From Neopestalotiopsis rosae (taxonomy: Eukaryota; Ascomycota; Sordariomycetes; Amphisphaeriales; Sporocadaceae), in contig JALGAS010000001.1 in assembly GCA_023078685.1 (NCBI GenBank), forward strand, positions 2,480,001 to 2,544,000: DNA of 64,000 nt, in the 5' to 3' direction. The position numbers were made by a program, and so were the translations under genes. This document shows, piece after piece, positions 54,856-64,000 of the stretch. A model generated the notes under the pieces. It did not search any database. It was given only the letters and a program-made list of their open reading frames with translations, and was not told the origin of the DNA. Positions within the stretch are counted from its first letter, which is position 1, and every line of letters begins with the position of its first letter.

Positions 54856-55030
54856 TATGCCTCAGAACAGTACCGAGTGGATCTGGTTGAGGTCTGGTGT
54901 TCAACTTGTTCCAAAACAGGATCTAACCCATATGAACGCTTTCTATATCCTGGCTCGGACAGGAACATAAGTCCAAGTATGAATCGTGGACAAAAATTCA
55001 TTTCTGGTAGCTTTGGTTATATCTAGAAAA
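54850..55030 (+). repeat. family-D repeat, truncating the GMC gene
   Basis: Inverted match to 32690-32940. Landmarks are CAGTACCGAGTGGATCTGG, TATATCCTGGCTCGGAC and AACATAAGTCCAAGTATGA. Confidence 0.8.
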
Positions 55031-55071
55031 TCTTTACACTACGAATTCCTAAGAGACAGCATCCCTTTGAC

Positions 55072-55305
55072 ATGGATACAACTACCGAAATATGGGGGCT
55101 CGGAGCTGTGCATGCCGTCTCGTTCGCATATGTCTGTGCTTATCACATCTTCATAGTTGCGACACCATTGGTCTTCTTTATTTGGCGGATAGAAACGATT
55201 CCGGAGGACTTACAAAACGCATCTGTGCCGGTGACTGTGGTTTTTGGGCTTCTTTCACTTTTCTGGAGCGGCGCCGGCATCTTGACAAACCGGAAGGAGA
55301 ACTGA
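55072..55305 (+). CDS. small predicted membrane protein
   Basis: A 77-aa frame from an ATG with two hydrophobic segments: about residues 15-38 (FAYVCAYHIFIVATPLVFFI) and 52-70 (VTVVFGLLSLFWSGAGIL). A short polar loop (ETIPEDLQNAS) lies between them. No family recognised. It lies just after the family-D repeat, so it could be a fragment of a larger protein. Confidence 0.3.
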   Translation: MDTTTEIWGLGAVHAVSFAYVCAYHIFIVATPLVFFIWRIETIPEDLQNASVPVTVVFGLLSLFWSGAGILTNRKEN

Positions 55306-55864
55306 CCGTTCTACGGATACAGTGTCCATGAAAGTATAGCATTGCAAAATGCAAAGTAGCTTCCTGCAATCAATTGTATACCGTGTCCATTTGTTCAGGA
55401 CAGCCCTTTCTAGACCCTGGGAATCAGACTTCCATACTTTTGGGGGTACAAAATCATGCGCATTGCCGTACCCACAGTACCTGGTGTGACCAAATACAAG
55501 TTCCCCAGCATTATACCATACTGCAATCCTGGAATCGCTAGAATACGATCCAATCTATCTCTTATTGCCTCGTCTCCAAGTGCTGCCTCGACACTTCTTT
55601 TCCTGGCTTTGGTTGGCGGACGTCCCTTCGCAATTCTTTCCAAACCACCTTCTGACCTTTACGTGAAGATCAGGAATAGTCTTCCAGAGAACAACCAGAG
55701 CAAGTACCAAGCAAAAGATAGAGTGCTCGACAGTGAACAGGTCACGAACTGATATTCCCCCTTTTCTACTAAGCTACGGTATAGGTCTCTCAACTTCATC
55801 TCCTTCGGTTTCGAGCGATTATTTTCCATGACTATAACTCATCGAGAGCAAACGAAGTGAATCT

Positions 55865-56100
55865 TAAAGTTGAACGTCGGGGACCTCAGACCCGCTATCC
55901 TCGGCCTGCGGGGATTCGATCCACGATCCATGACTCTTCCCCAGAGCGTTTGTCGGCGCAGATCATGATCGTGTGGGTGTGCCTCTTTTCCAAATCACTT
56001 GCACTGGAAGTACTGATTCATCAAGCAGGTTGAACTTCAGGATCCGGCGCCCTGGTGCCGAGTTGTGGATCGCGACCCAGAAATGTAAACATATAGTGTG
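55865..56100 (-). repeat. family-A copy
   Basis: Contains GACCTCAGACCCGCTATC and CCTCGGCCTGCGGGGATTCG. Similarity to 39740-39950 continues to AAATGTAAACAT, immediately before the LINE relic. Confidence 0.65.
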
Positions 56101-56110
56101 AAATCATACC

Positions 56111-56950
56111 TCAAAAACTCATTTGCGGAGACAGTGTCTCAAGTCTATTCCTCGGCACACTCTTCATATCTTCTGCGAGTTGCTGCATCGGCGAGATGAA
56201 TCGTGTAAACATACGAAACCCTGCCGTGCGAAGCGGGTTGCTCATCGGCAGCGTGTGCACATCGACCCAGAGCTTGATTGCTCGCTTGGTGAAGCGACTT
56301 TGAGCCGACAGAATATGTGCTTCGGCCTCACCCACTGCAGTGGCTACTTTGCTGAAAGCGCCCACTATCGCTTGTGCACCTACTCTCTGCACCCGGTTGA
56401 TAATATGCATCATCCGCTCGCCACAGGCGTATCTCCATACATTCGATGCGTAATCCATGATCGGAGCTACCATGGCGGTAAATAGCTGTCGGGCGGTTGC
56501 CGGCGGAAGGCCCTTCAGCCGTTTGAGTTCGAGGGCTGCCTCTAGCGCCTTGCTTGAGACTCGAGCCACATGTTGCTTATATCGTGACTGCGAGTCCATC
56601 GTGATCCCCAGGATCTTGACCTTGTCTTGTGGATACACCCGTTCGTCTTTGATCAGGAAATGGTTCTTGTTGACTCGGGATGCTTTCCGACTGAAATGGA
56701 TGATGGTTGTCTTCTCCGCTTCAAACGTGGCGCCACTGCGGCTTTCCCAGTCCAGAGCTCTATTGATGATCGCGCAAATGCTTGCTTCATTCGCTTGGGC
56801 TGTTGGACCTGCTACACACGCCATATAGTCATCGACACAGGCAACAGATCCTCCTGCCTTGTTGATGGGATGCTGCACGAGGTCTGCGTTGAAGAACAAA
56901 AACAGAATCGGCGACAACGGCGAGCCCCGCGGCAGCCCCGCTTGTGGTAG
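56111..56950 (-). mobile_element. Tad1-like LINE reverse transcriptase fragment
   Basis: Part of a non-LTR retrotransposon polymerase. It starts abruptly at AGLPRGSPLSPILFLFFNAD (56945 downwards), includes the polymerase acidic pair in VACVDDYMAC, then KTTIIHFSRK, KILGITMDSQ and the thumb region (MVAPIMDYASNVWRYA). It ends at 56111, before any RNase H domain. Endonuclease and N-terminal polymerase parts are absent, so it is immobile. The frame is open over 268 codons, which suggests a fairly recent insertion or truncation. Confidence 0.9.
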
Positions 56951-57990
56951 TCCGTGGCTTTACAGAAACGGTGCATGTCTGCTACGTAAAACACTAGAAC
57001 TTGGCAATAAGACCGCCATCTGAAATTATGACATGTACTATAACGACTCTCGCTATCGAATGGAAGCAAATATTCAATTTCGGAAGGGTATGTCACTAGA
57101 CACAAACGGATTGATCGTCACTGTACTTGAAAGCTGCTACACTGCATTGCAATACTGCCCTGACAGATGCGAATAATTATGCACGGCATGGAAAATTCAT
57201 CCTGGTCGAATAATTGAGTACTTCTATATCAGAATGTTCTGAGAAGTCCATAAATAGTCCTACGATCCAATAGAGTACTGATACATACACAAACCAGCAA
57301 TTTGCATTCTTTCTGTGCGTACACAAATACCAATGATTCAGCGCGAATCGAAGCAGTGCTGATTTTGACAGGTTACTAACAAAAGGAACCCATAACGAAA
57401 CTTTCTACGCCAGTGCTCCTCAACCCAGTGCCTGCAAAAGACTCTCTACGATTTTCCCTCGTAGAAAGATACCTCTTGCGCCCCAGGAAGCTCCTCTTCG
57501 AATCAGATGTTTGGCTACCGAAAACTTGCCATTTTGATGGCCCACCACAGTGCCGTTTGACCTTTTGGTGAGACAGGTCTTCTCCTCATCGCAGGATCAA
57601 GCGGCGATATCTACTCTATTGAGAGATATTGAGGATAAGGCTGGATGTTCAACTTCATGGTTCATTGATACGATGCGTGAGAATTGGAATAAGGGACTTG
57701 ATATTCGGCGCAAGATGCGAAGACTCGTCCGGGTGTCAATACAAAGACTTGAATCCAAATTCGTTTGTGTTCTGACTGATCCATAGTCACTGGCTTATAA
57801 ACTTCTCGAAATACACCATTAACCGATCAAACTTGAACGATCAGGTCATGGGGCGAGTGGTGAACAGAGAAGCCACAGTTGAGTGCTTCGCTCTGAGTTG
57901 GAATCAGTTGCCTTGGTCGCAGAAGTCCCCTATTCATTCGCGCACTTATGGAAGTGATATACGGGACGTCGCTGCGCCGTAGCTCGTATA
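56951..57990. other. no gene recognised
   Basis: A 78-codon frame at 57550-57786 (WFIDTMRENWNKGLDIRRK) starts at GTG and may be an exon relic. Otherwise nothing is seen. Confidence 0.3.
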
Positions 57991-58900
57991 TTAAGATCTT
58001 GCGAAAGACCGTAGCTTCTCGCAATACAGCATGTTTGGCATAGCCCTCAGTTTTGTCCTAATCCCCTCTTCTTCAATCATATCGTCGAACATGACCAAAT
58101 CCTCTAGTCTCGCGTCCCTTGCATCAACTTCGGCAAGCGCATCCAATATACGATGCGGCTCGGTCCATGATCTGCCAAAGTCAACGAGTCTTCTTTCCCT
58201 AAAGTTCTCTCCCCTAATATCTCGGTTGTAGATTTTGATCCTATTCAAACTCCGTATATCCTTCAGCATCTTCGCAAGGCCATTTTTGCCGATACCCGAT
58301 TCTTCAGGTGCTAAGTCTTTGACGATGGCTCGTAGGCACGTATCCTGTCCAATTACCTTGCGCAGATCTTTGTCAATTATTTGATTATTGAACGTAAGTC
58401 CCCTTTTCTCAAGTTGTCGTCTGTCTTGGTCACTCAGAAATAAATATCCATGGCACGTTACCGCTACCGCCGACCTTACTCCCCTGTTGCGCTGGGCTTC
58501 GAGTATCCGCCCATAAGCACGGCATTCTGCGTAGAATGGGTCTGTGTAATACACGATATTCCTCAAGGGAAATGGTTCATCTGACTTGTCAAGTAGCGGA
58601 CCCCAGAAATAGCGATCTGTCGAAGGGTCAAAAAAGTCGAACTGTGCCTGCAGGTGAGTCTCAAAAATCATAGCTCGCCTGGTGGTCGAGGAGGTTGCTC
58701 ACTACTTTCAGGGCATATAGCCGAGACTTGATCTTTACTTTGAACACCACGCCCTCCGCCTCCGAGTCTTCTCGATCCATGTCGAGTCTCTCGAGCCATT
58801 CAATTGATGCCCCTTGGTGTTCGAATGCATGTATCTTCGGGTCAGGGCACAACTTGACCAACATCTCAGCACGATTCAAATCCGCTACTTGTTTTGGCAT
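57991..58900 (-). CDS. FTA2-like (kinetochore Sim4-type) protein-kinase-like protein
   Basis: Two exons, 58703-58900 and 57991-58647, with a 55-nt GTGAGC...CTGCAG intron in phase, give 284 aa. The N-terminal lobe ends with VVFKVKIKSRLYALKVV, a kinase-like VAIK strand with Lys. The C-lobe has IKIYNRDIRGENFRERRLVDFGRSWT, equivalent to the catalytic HRD and DFG regions but with NRDIR and VDFG changes. This pattern is the fungal family often annotated as kinetochore Sim4 complex subunit FTA2, most members of which are dispersed paralogues without a proven kinetochore role. The frame is intact. Catalytic activity is doubtful. Confidence 0.8.
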
Positions 58901-60000
58901 TGTGAAATGTGAATAAATCCAGAAATATGCGATTGTTCATTCTCCGGGACTGGTGGGAAACAAGTGTGGTAGAAATGGGGTAAAGAGGGACGTTCTCCTG
59001 TTCTTCTAACACAAAGCTCGATTCCTGTTTCGGCCTCCCCATTGCGGCTCTCGCATACACGTCTCGCGTTCATAAGCTGGGGCACATGCAGACATCCGTC
59101 ACAGGGATTGCTCTCCGTGATAGGCGGCCTTCTGGCCAACCGCGCATGCCTGCTACTGCGAGGTATCTGTCTACCCTTCGTCCAAACTGGCTTGTACGTC
59201 CACAAGAACAAAAATGCATGGTCGGTTTCGCTTCGTTCAGTAATGTCCCAATATAGATAATGGTACGGGCCGCGGTGATCCCTTATCGCAGCGGGCCGGC
59301 CCCCCAAATATTATTGGCCAAGAGGGTGCCAACGCATATGACCCAGACTGGCGAGAGGGGTGTATGCACTCGAGTCGAGAGGCCACCTGCGTCGCGCAGA
59401 GACGGCGACGGGGAATTGGCCGGCGCTGTCAGAGTTTTCATCCCATTGCATCTCTCCCCTTTGATGTTCATTCAATTTGAGAACCAATAATCACCATGGG
59501 AACACGTGCATAAACCTGTGATCGATGAGTAGGACTAGATATGGTGCTAAGAATTGTCTATCGTCTTCAGTTTGTGGATGCCGTACCGCCAGAAACCATG
59601 CACTATTGTATGACAAAAGTAATGCATTTTGGCTCATTGCCATAAATGCTTGTTACTTACTTTTTATTCTCACCTATATTTTGTCTCTTATGTACTGTAT
59701 TACTTCTGCTCGATGGTCTCCGCTTCGATCCTATGCGCGCCTTTTCCTTCGACGAGAGCCCGGCCACTAAGTGCTCTTATGCACTAACAAGCATAATTTT
59801 CAGGCATGACTTCGGACAAACGCATGTCTTGTCAACGGGATGCTGAGATGCTTGGTGCAGAAAGACAATCTCGTATTGCGTCCACGAGATTTTACCCACC
59901 TTCAACTGTAGTGACGGCAAACTCGCAACGCATTCTCCTTGCCTGTCTGATAAGGCAAGGAGGGAGAAATGCCCCTCCCTTGCATTTACCTTGGCCTACC
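58901..60000. other. gene-poor stretch
   Basis: A 140-codon minus-strand frame (58885-59307) overlaps the start region of the FTA2-like gene but has no recognisable motif. I consider it spurious. Nothing else seen. Confidence 0.35.
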
Positions 60001-60330
60001 TTGACGCGCCTGATCCGGATGTCAATCAGACTAACGCCCGGATTCAGCACAGCTTCGACGAAGGTTCGATGGGTAGTCTTGCGTCAGTCAATCGAGACCC
60101 CGGACAAGTGCAGTGGCTATGTCGCTGAACATGAGTGAAATATTCTGGTTATTGTTTTCTTAGTGCACTGGGGCTGGCCAGGATTTCTGACTGGTTGGCG
60201 GAAAGATAATGTTGTATCCATTGGCGTCCCTCGAAGCTATACCGAATCCGGATGTCAGTCAGACTGACATCCAAATTCGGCCAGAACAATGTTCGTGTCA
60301 TTGTGAAGTGCATCCACTTTTCACGGCACT
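60000..60330. repeat. palindromic family-E repeats (two copies)
   Basis: An imperfect copy lies at about 60011-60046. A better one at 60244-60278 has 17-nt arms around a central A with two mismatches (GAATCCGGATGTCAGTC against GACTGACATCCAAATTC). The flanks CTATACCGAAT and GGCCAGAA.AATGTTCGT are shared with 63250-63310. Confidence 0.75.
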
Positions 60331-60904
60331 GACTCGTGAATTCTAGGGCCAAATGTCGATTCTCTTGGGTCCAAGCTCAAAGAGCCAGATCTATTCGACC
60401 CATTGCAGACTATTGCCCACCTCCTCGCACTGTCTTTGGCGAGTACGACGTTGGTCTCCCGACTTGACTGCTGAGGTTGAAGTAATTCCCTATAGCTGTC
60501 AAGACTGAGGCCGAGTCGGCATGTAAGTGGACAGAGCGAGCGAGCTCAGAATGAGCTCGACCATTCGGGCTTCGAGCAAGTTCGCCGGAAAATGATGGTA
60601 CAAACCAAAACGTCCAAACTTTGTCCACACAGAGCCTTCAATCCTATGGCGATTTTGATGGGAGCACGATACCCAACGAATTAGACCCTGTAACCTTTTT
60701 CTTCGACCAGTCGCTAACAAATCTGGCATCAACGCAAACATAGGATCTAGAGAAGACAACAAGCAGACAGAGACTAAATAATTCGTAAAAGCTAACAATC
60801 ATATGTCACACGAAGAGATGTTGTGACGCGCCTTTGGTCGACGTGCCAGACTACATAGTACGATAGTTGGACGTCCGGCTTCATCAAGCATCCCACCGTA
60901 AAGC
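60331..60904. other. 3' flank of the caspase-like gene, no gene seen
   Basis: Short frames only; no recognisable feature. Confidence 0.35.
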
Positions 60905-62535
60905 TCACCTGTACGTGCTGTGGGGGCCTGAAACTACAACATCCTTGACGCCATCGGGCATCATACGGAGCCATTCGTTCCAGCATTCTGTGTCAATGTT
61001 CTGCTCTGACAGCCGTATAGACAGATTCAAGTAGTAGCTCCCAGGTGTCTCCGAGTTGAAACCCGGCGTTCGTGGCTGCCCGCTCTGCAACGGGCTTAAC
61101 GCAATGGACGGCAATCTCGAGTCACCGGACACATGCAGATGCAAAGGTATTGATGTTTTCAATACCCGCCCAGGAGATTGCCGTTCTTGTGCAGCCTTGC
61201 TGTACATCGCCAGAAATCGTGTGTGCAACTCCGTCACGGAAACGGCGCCTGGCGCATGCTGGCTCAGGCGTGCCTGCAACTGTTGAATAAATTCCCGCGT
61301 AAAGGTATTTCTGCCTAGCAGATGATAATGTTCCTCTGATACAGATGCGGCGAGGACTTCGAGAGCTCCCTTTCGGCGCGTCATCCCTGAACATACATGG
61401 TACACGGCATCGAACACAATCAGGATGTCTGAACTCGCCGCTTCTAGCAGCTCTTGGATGCCAGTCCATCGAACCATGGAGGAGCCCTCGCGGTCGAGGG
61501 GACTAAAGTGCTCGAGTCAGTGAGCCTCGATGGAGACGGATTTTGCCGATGGCCGACATACCTTGCCAATAACATTTCGCCATCTTCAACAGAGGTGCAG
61601 CCGTTGTAGTAGACAATTTTCAAGGTGTCTCTCGTGTCTCGGTCCTCTACAAAGTCTTTGATCACTCTTGAAAGCCATCTTTGCGAGTTTTTGCACAGGC
61701 CCGACGAGGAGAATGGAATTTGAACAACTTTGACAGTAAAGCAATATCCATGAAACACATTTTCCAAGTCTTGCACAGTACCCAAAACATCGCGGCTCTC
61801 ATTATCCTCTTGCCAGCAAACAAGCAGTGCCTCTACTGCATTGTAACGCCCAGTGTAGGAGCCAGACAAACATTGAGAAGCGGCAGTATCGAGCTCTGAC
61901 CTGATATAATCAATGTTAGGCAGGGCTGTAATGGTAGGTGGTGTTGTAGCCATGGGAGGCATGGGAATTGATGCCTCCAGTCGTGGACCCGATGGCAGAG
62001 GAGTCCGGATGCGGGAATCGCCCCGTGATGCCCGAGTCTGCGTCCTTGGTGGAGTGGGCGTTGAATCAATGTCCATGTCTTGGGCATAGCTCTGCCGCAC
62101 AAGACCAGATGCAGGACTGATAGGGCGGCCGACCAAGGGCGCGAGCTCCTGTAGTGGACTATGCGCCGTCTGGTACTTTTCCATGGCATCCCCCCAGGTC
62201 GTATTGTGATGATTCGGATGACATGCCACACGTCTCCGGCGGCAATCTATACAGGCACCTAATTTTCGAATGAGCTTAGGTCATGGTCAGCCTACATTGA
62301 ATTGGGCAGAAGCACGAGGGATAAACTTTACAGCAGCCTTCTTTCTCTGTTCAGCAGATAGAGGACCTGTCCGCCTCCGGCTGGTTCGGCGATTACCCGA
62401 TATCTCGGCACCATCCTTGGCCGAGAAGATAGACTGGAAAGACTCTACACAGCAGCCGATCGAGCTGCTGTCACTGGTGGCATCATCCAAATCTGACATC
62501 ACTCCTGTCCGATCGTTCCCGTTACCAGAACCCAT
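60905..62535 (-). CDS. caspase-like (C14-type) protein lacking the catalytic dyad, with Cys-cluster N-terminus
   Basis: Three exons, 62332-62535, 61562-62274 and 60905-61502, with introns of 57 and 59 nt in phase, encode 504 aa without stops. The N-terminus has RRRTGPLSAEQRKKAA and, across the first intron, a Zn-cluster-like LGACIDCRRRRVACH. A Pro/Ser-rich linker follows. The caspase fold then shows LENVFHGYCFTVKVVQIPF, DTLKIVYYNGCTSVEDG where the catalytic His normally follows YY.G, and SSDILIVFDAVYHVCSG where family members have a Cys after the Asp. Both dyad positions are therefore altered, so proteolysis is not expected. A C-terminal beta-rich region ends WNEWLRMMPDGVKDV. Such proteins may act as decoys, scaffolds or regulators in cell-death pathways; this is inference. 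Confidence 0.8.
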
Positions 62536-63200
62536 TGCAAACTGACTTGATGCTCCCGAAAATCTTCCACACTGGTACGATGTAGCACGAGAAACCGTTA
62601 TTACTCGACACCATGCCAAGCAGTTGATCAATGTTGACCTTCTGCTGAGAAAAATGTGACCAATTTTGGGGCGAGCAATTCTTGCTCAAAGGTGGGTAAA
62701 TTGGTTTAAAAGGGCCTAAAACTGGGATGCCTGGAGGCCGAAAATGGGAGCTCGTAAACCAACTCAAACGGTATGGAAACTGGACACATCAGTGAGATAC
62801 GTTCCTACATGGACCTTCTCCCCACGGTGAGCTCACATATGTAACTGATCCACTAGACCGAATATGCGGCCACTTCCAGTTGCAGGTTAACACCACTTGT
62901 AATTGGTTTGGATTGCCCGCCAAGCGAGTTCGACTAGAGCCAACTAGTCATCTAATTGGTAATTATACGAGGTTTTTAACATTGTGCTGTCACCTGGCGT
63001 GTAATGACCTTTATTAGCAGCCTTGGACCGCCCATGGTGATGAGCGGATAGAACGCTGGGGCTGCAAAGGACGGGTGGGAAACTTTCAATGGTGTTGGGG
63101 TACCCTGAGGAGCACCGCGTGGTGGAGGATGTGGTGGAACAGTGAAGCAGTACAAATCGGATGGCAGAGATGACGTGGCTATTCCAGACCAACTGAGTAG
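62536..63200. other. upstream region of the caspase-like gene
   Basis: Probably holds the promoter. No additional gene seen. Confidence 0.4.
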
Positions 63201-63470
63201 TTATACCTACAGAGTAGGCAATAGCGTACAGTATCCGCAACGTTCCTCGAAGCTATGCGGAATTTGGATGTCAGTCAGACTGACATCCAAATTCGGCCAG
63301 AATAATGTTCGTTCTTTACTGCGAAGTGGGTCTGATGAGCGGTTGCGAGTGGCCGGCGGAAGGTACATACAATACGCATCCGTTGGACCCTCATCACAAG
63401 CTATACCGGATCAGGATGTCGGTCAGGCTGACATCCGAATTGAGCCAAGACAGGGACCGCGTCTCTTCGG
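63200..63470. repeat. palindromic family-E repeats (two copies, one perfect)
   Basis: 63260-63294 is a perfect 17-nt inverted repeat around a single central A (left arm GAATTTGGATGTCAGTC). An imperfect copy lies at 63409-63447. Both follow an AAGCTAT.C.GGA-type flank. Confidence 0.85.
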
Positions 63471-64000
63471 GCTGTTGACTCAGGTATCCCATTCGATGAG
63501 CGCCGCCGCGCCTTGGCATCCTTGTTGTCTTACACTTAATTAGGTTCAAAGATTGAGCTACAACAGTCGATCTAACCCCTTCCACTTTAGCGCTCGTCTC
63601 CGAAGATGGCAAGAGTCAACTGGGCGGTCATAGTTATGGAGAGTCGCCCATGTCGAATAAGACTTGCCTCTAAATGCAGGATCCTTGTCAATATGCTTCA
63701 AATGAACGCTCCAGGGGGTTCACGTTAGAACGTGATGATCGGCGACAGGAGACGCCCAACCTCGTAGAATTAATTTGGATGGTCGTTGATGCCAGAAGCA
63801 TAGTATGCTCTTTGCTTTGCTGTGGTGATATTTACCAGGTAGCGAGCTACCTCGATATGCATACACTGTTGTGTGTTAGCGAGGACTGATCTGCAAGATG
63901 GTCTAAGGACCCCCTTCCCTTCCGGTGACATAGACCATTTTATCCTGGAAGTGTACTAGTTGGTTGTTGAAATACGTCGAATGATTCATCTGTATCTTGA
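63471..64000. other. right edge, no gene seen
   Basis: No supported gene or further repeat copy. Confidence 0.35.

Noticed and set aside
54499..55026. One long 175-codon protein across the GMC start
   Set aside because: It mixes upstream non-coding sequence, the GMC start and the family-D repeat. Only 54670 to about 54855 is supported.
55410..55752. Two antiparallel frames (77 and 98 codons)
   Set aside because: They overlap each other and neither shows a recognisable family. I could not decide between them.
58885..59307. 140-codon minus-strand frame upstream of the FTA2-like gene
   Set aside because: No motif and random-looking composition. It overlaps the FTA2-like start in another frame.
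1..64000. Large Starship-type element with tyrosine recombinase captain
   Set aside because: I saw no DUF3435 or tyrosine-recombinase motif in any frame. The accessory look alone does not support it.

Overview
The window looks like an accessory, repeat-rich region of a filamentous ascomycete (Pezizomycotina, probably Sordariomycetes). Genes are split by short GT-AG introns of about 48-92 nt. The gene families are typical of these fungi: a QDE-2-type Argonaute, RING-patatin, BTB proteins, an FTA2-like pseudokinase, a caspase-like protein with a cysteine-rich N-terminus, a Zn2Cys6 regulator fragment, a Tc1/mariner transposase and a Tad1-like LINE. I see no rRNA or tRNA genes and no CRISPR. All calls come from reading the sequence, family names come from recognised motifs, and no database was searched.

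Layout. 1-5.2 kb: a decayed MFS efflux transporter, a truncated P-loop ATPase and a relic of a family often annotated as GGPP synthetase. 6.7-12 kb: an intact Mx/dynamin-type GTPase, then a nucleoside-hydrolase-like gene abutting an ORF with a cysteine cluster. 12.1-13.0 kb: a Tc1/mariner transposase with an internal deletion. 15-20.2 kb: fragments of unknown genes, one BRCT-like, and copy A of a 1-kb duplicated cassette. 23.8-26.8 kb: a five-exon Argonaute whose PIWI domain stops just after the second catalytic Asp. 26.8-42 kb: mostly dispersed repeats, containing an intact zinc alcohol dehydrogenase, cassette copy B in inverted orientation and a small MADS-like gene. 42-50 kb: two BTB proteins, a transcription-factor fragment and two DUF7587-like genes, one split by a single stop codon. 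50-55 kb: a multi-exon RING-patatin gene and a GMC oxidoreductase start cut off by a repeat. 56-64 kb: a LINE fragment, an FTA2-like pseudokinase, an intact caspase-like gene that has lost its catalytic dyad, and palindromic short repeats.

Together. Dynamin, Argonaute, patatin, caspase-like, nucleoside-hydrolase-like and possibly ADP-ribosyltransferase-like proteins are families seen in RNA silencing, fungal NLR effectors and cell-death pathways. Several are broken exactly at catalytic positions. The region therefore reads as a decaying or regulatory defence-like island expanded by repeats. That functional link is inference. The most unusual structure is a pair of about 1.0-kb inverted repeats, 18 kb apart, flanking the truncated Argonaute. 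Each arm carries the same small spliced gene, whose reading frame appears conserved.
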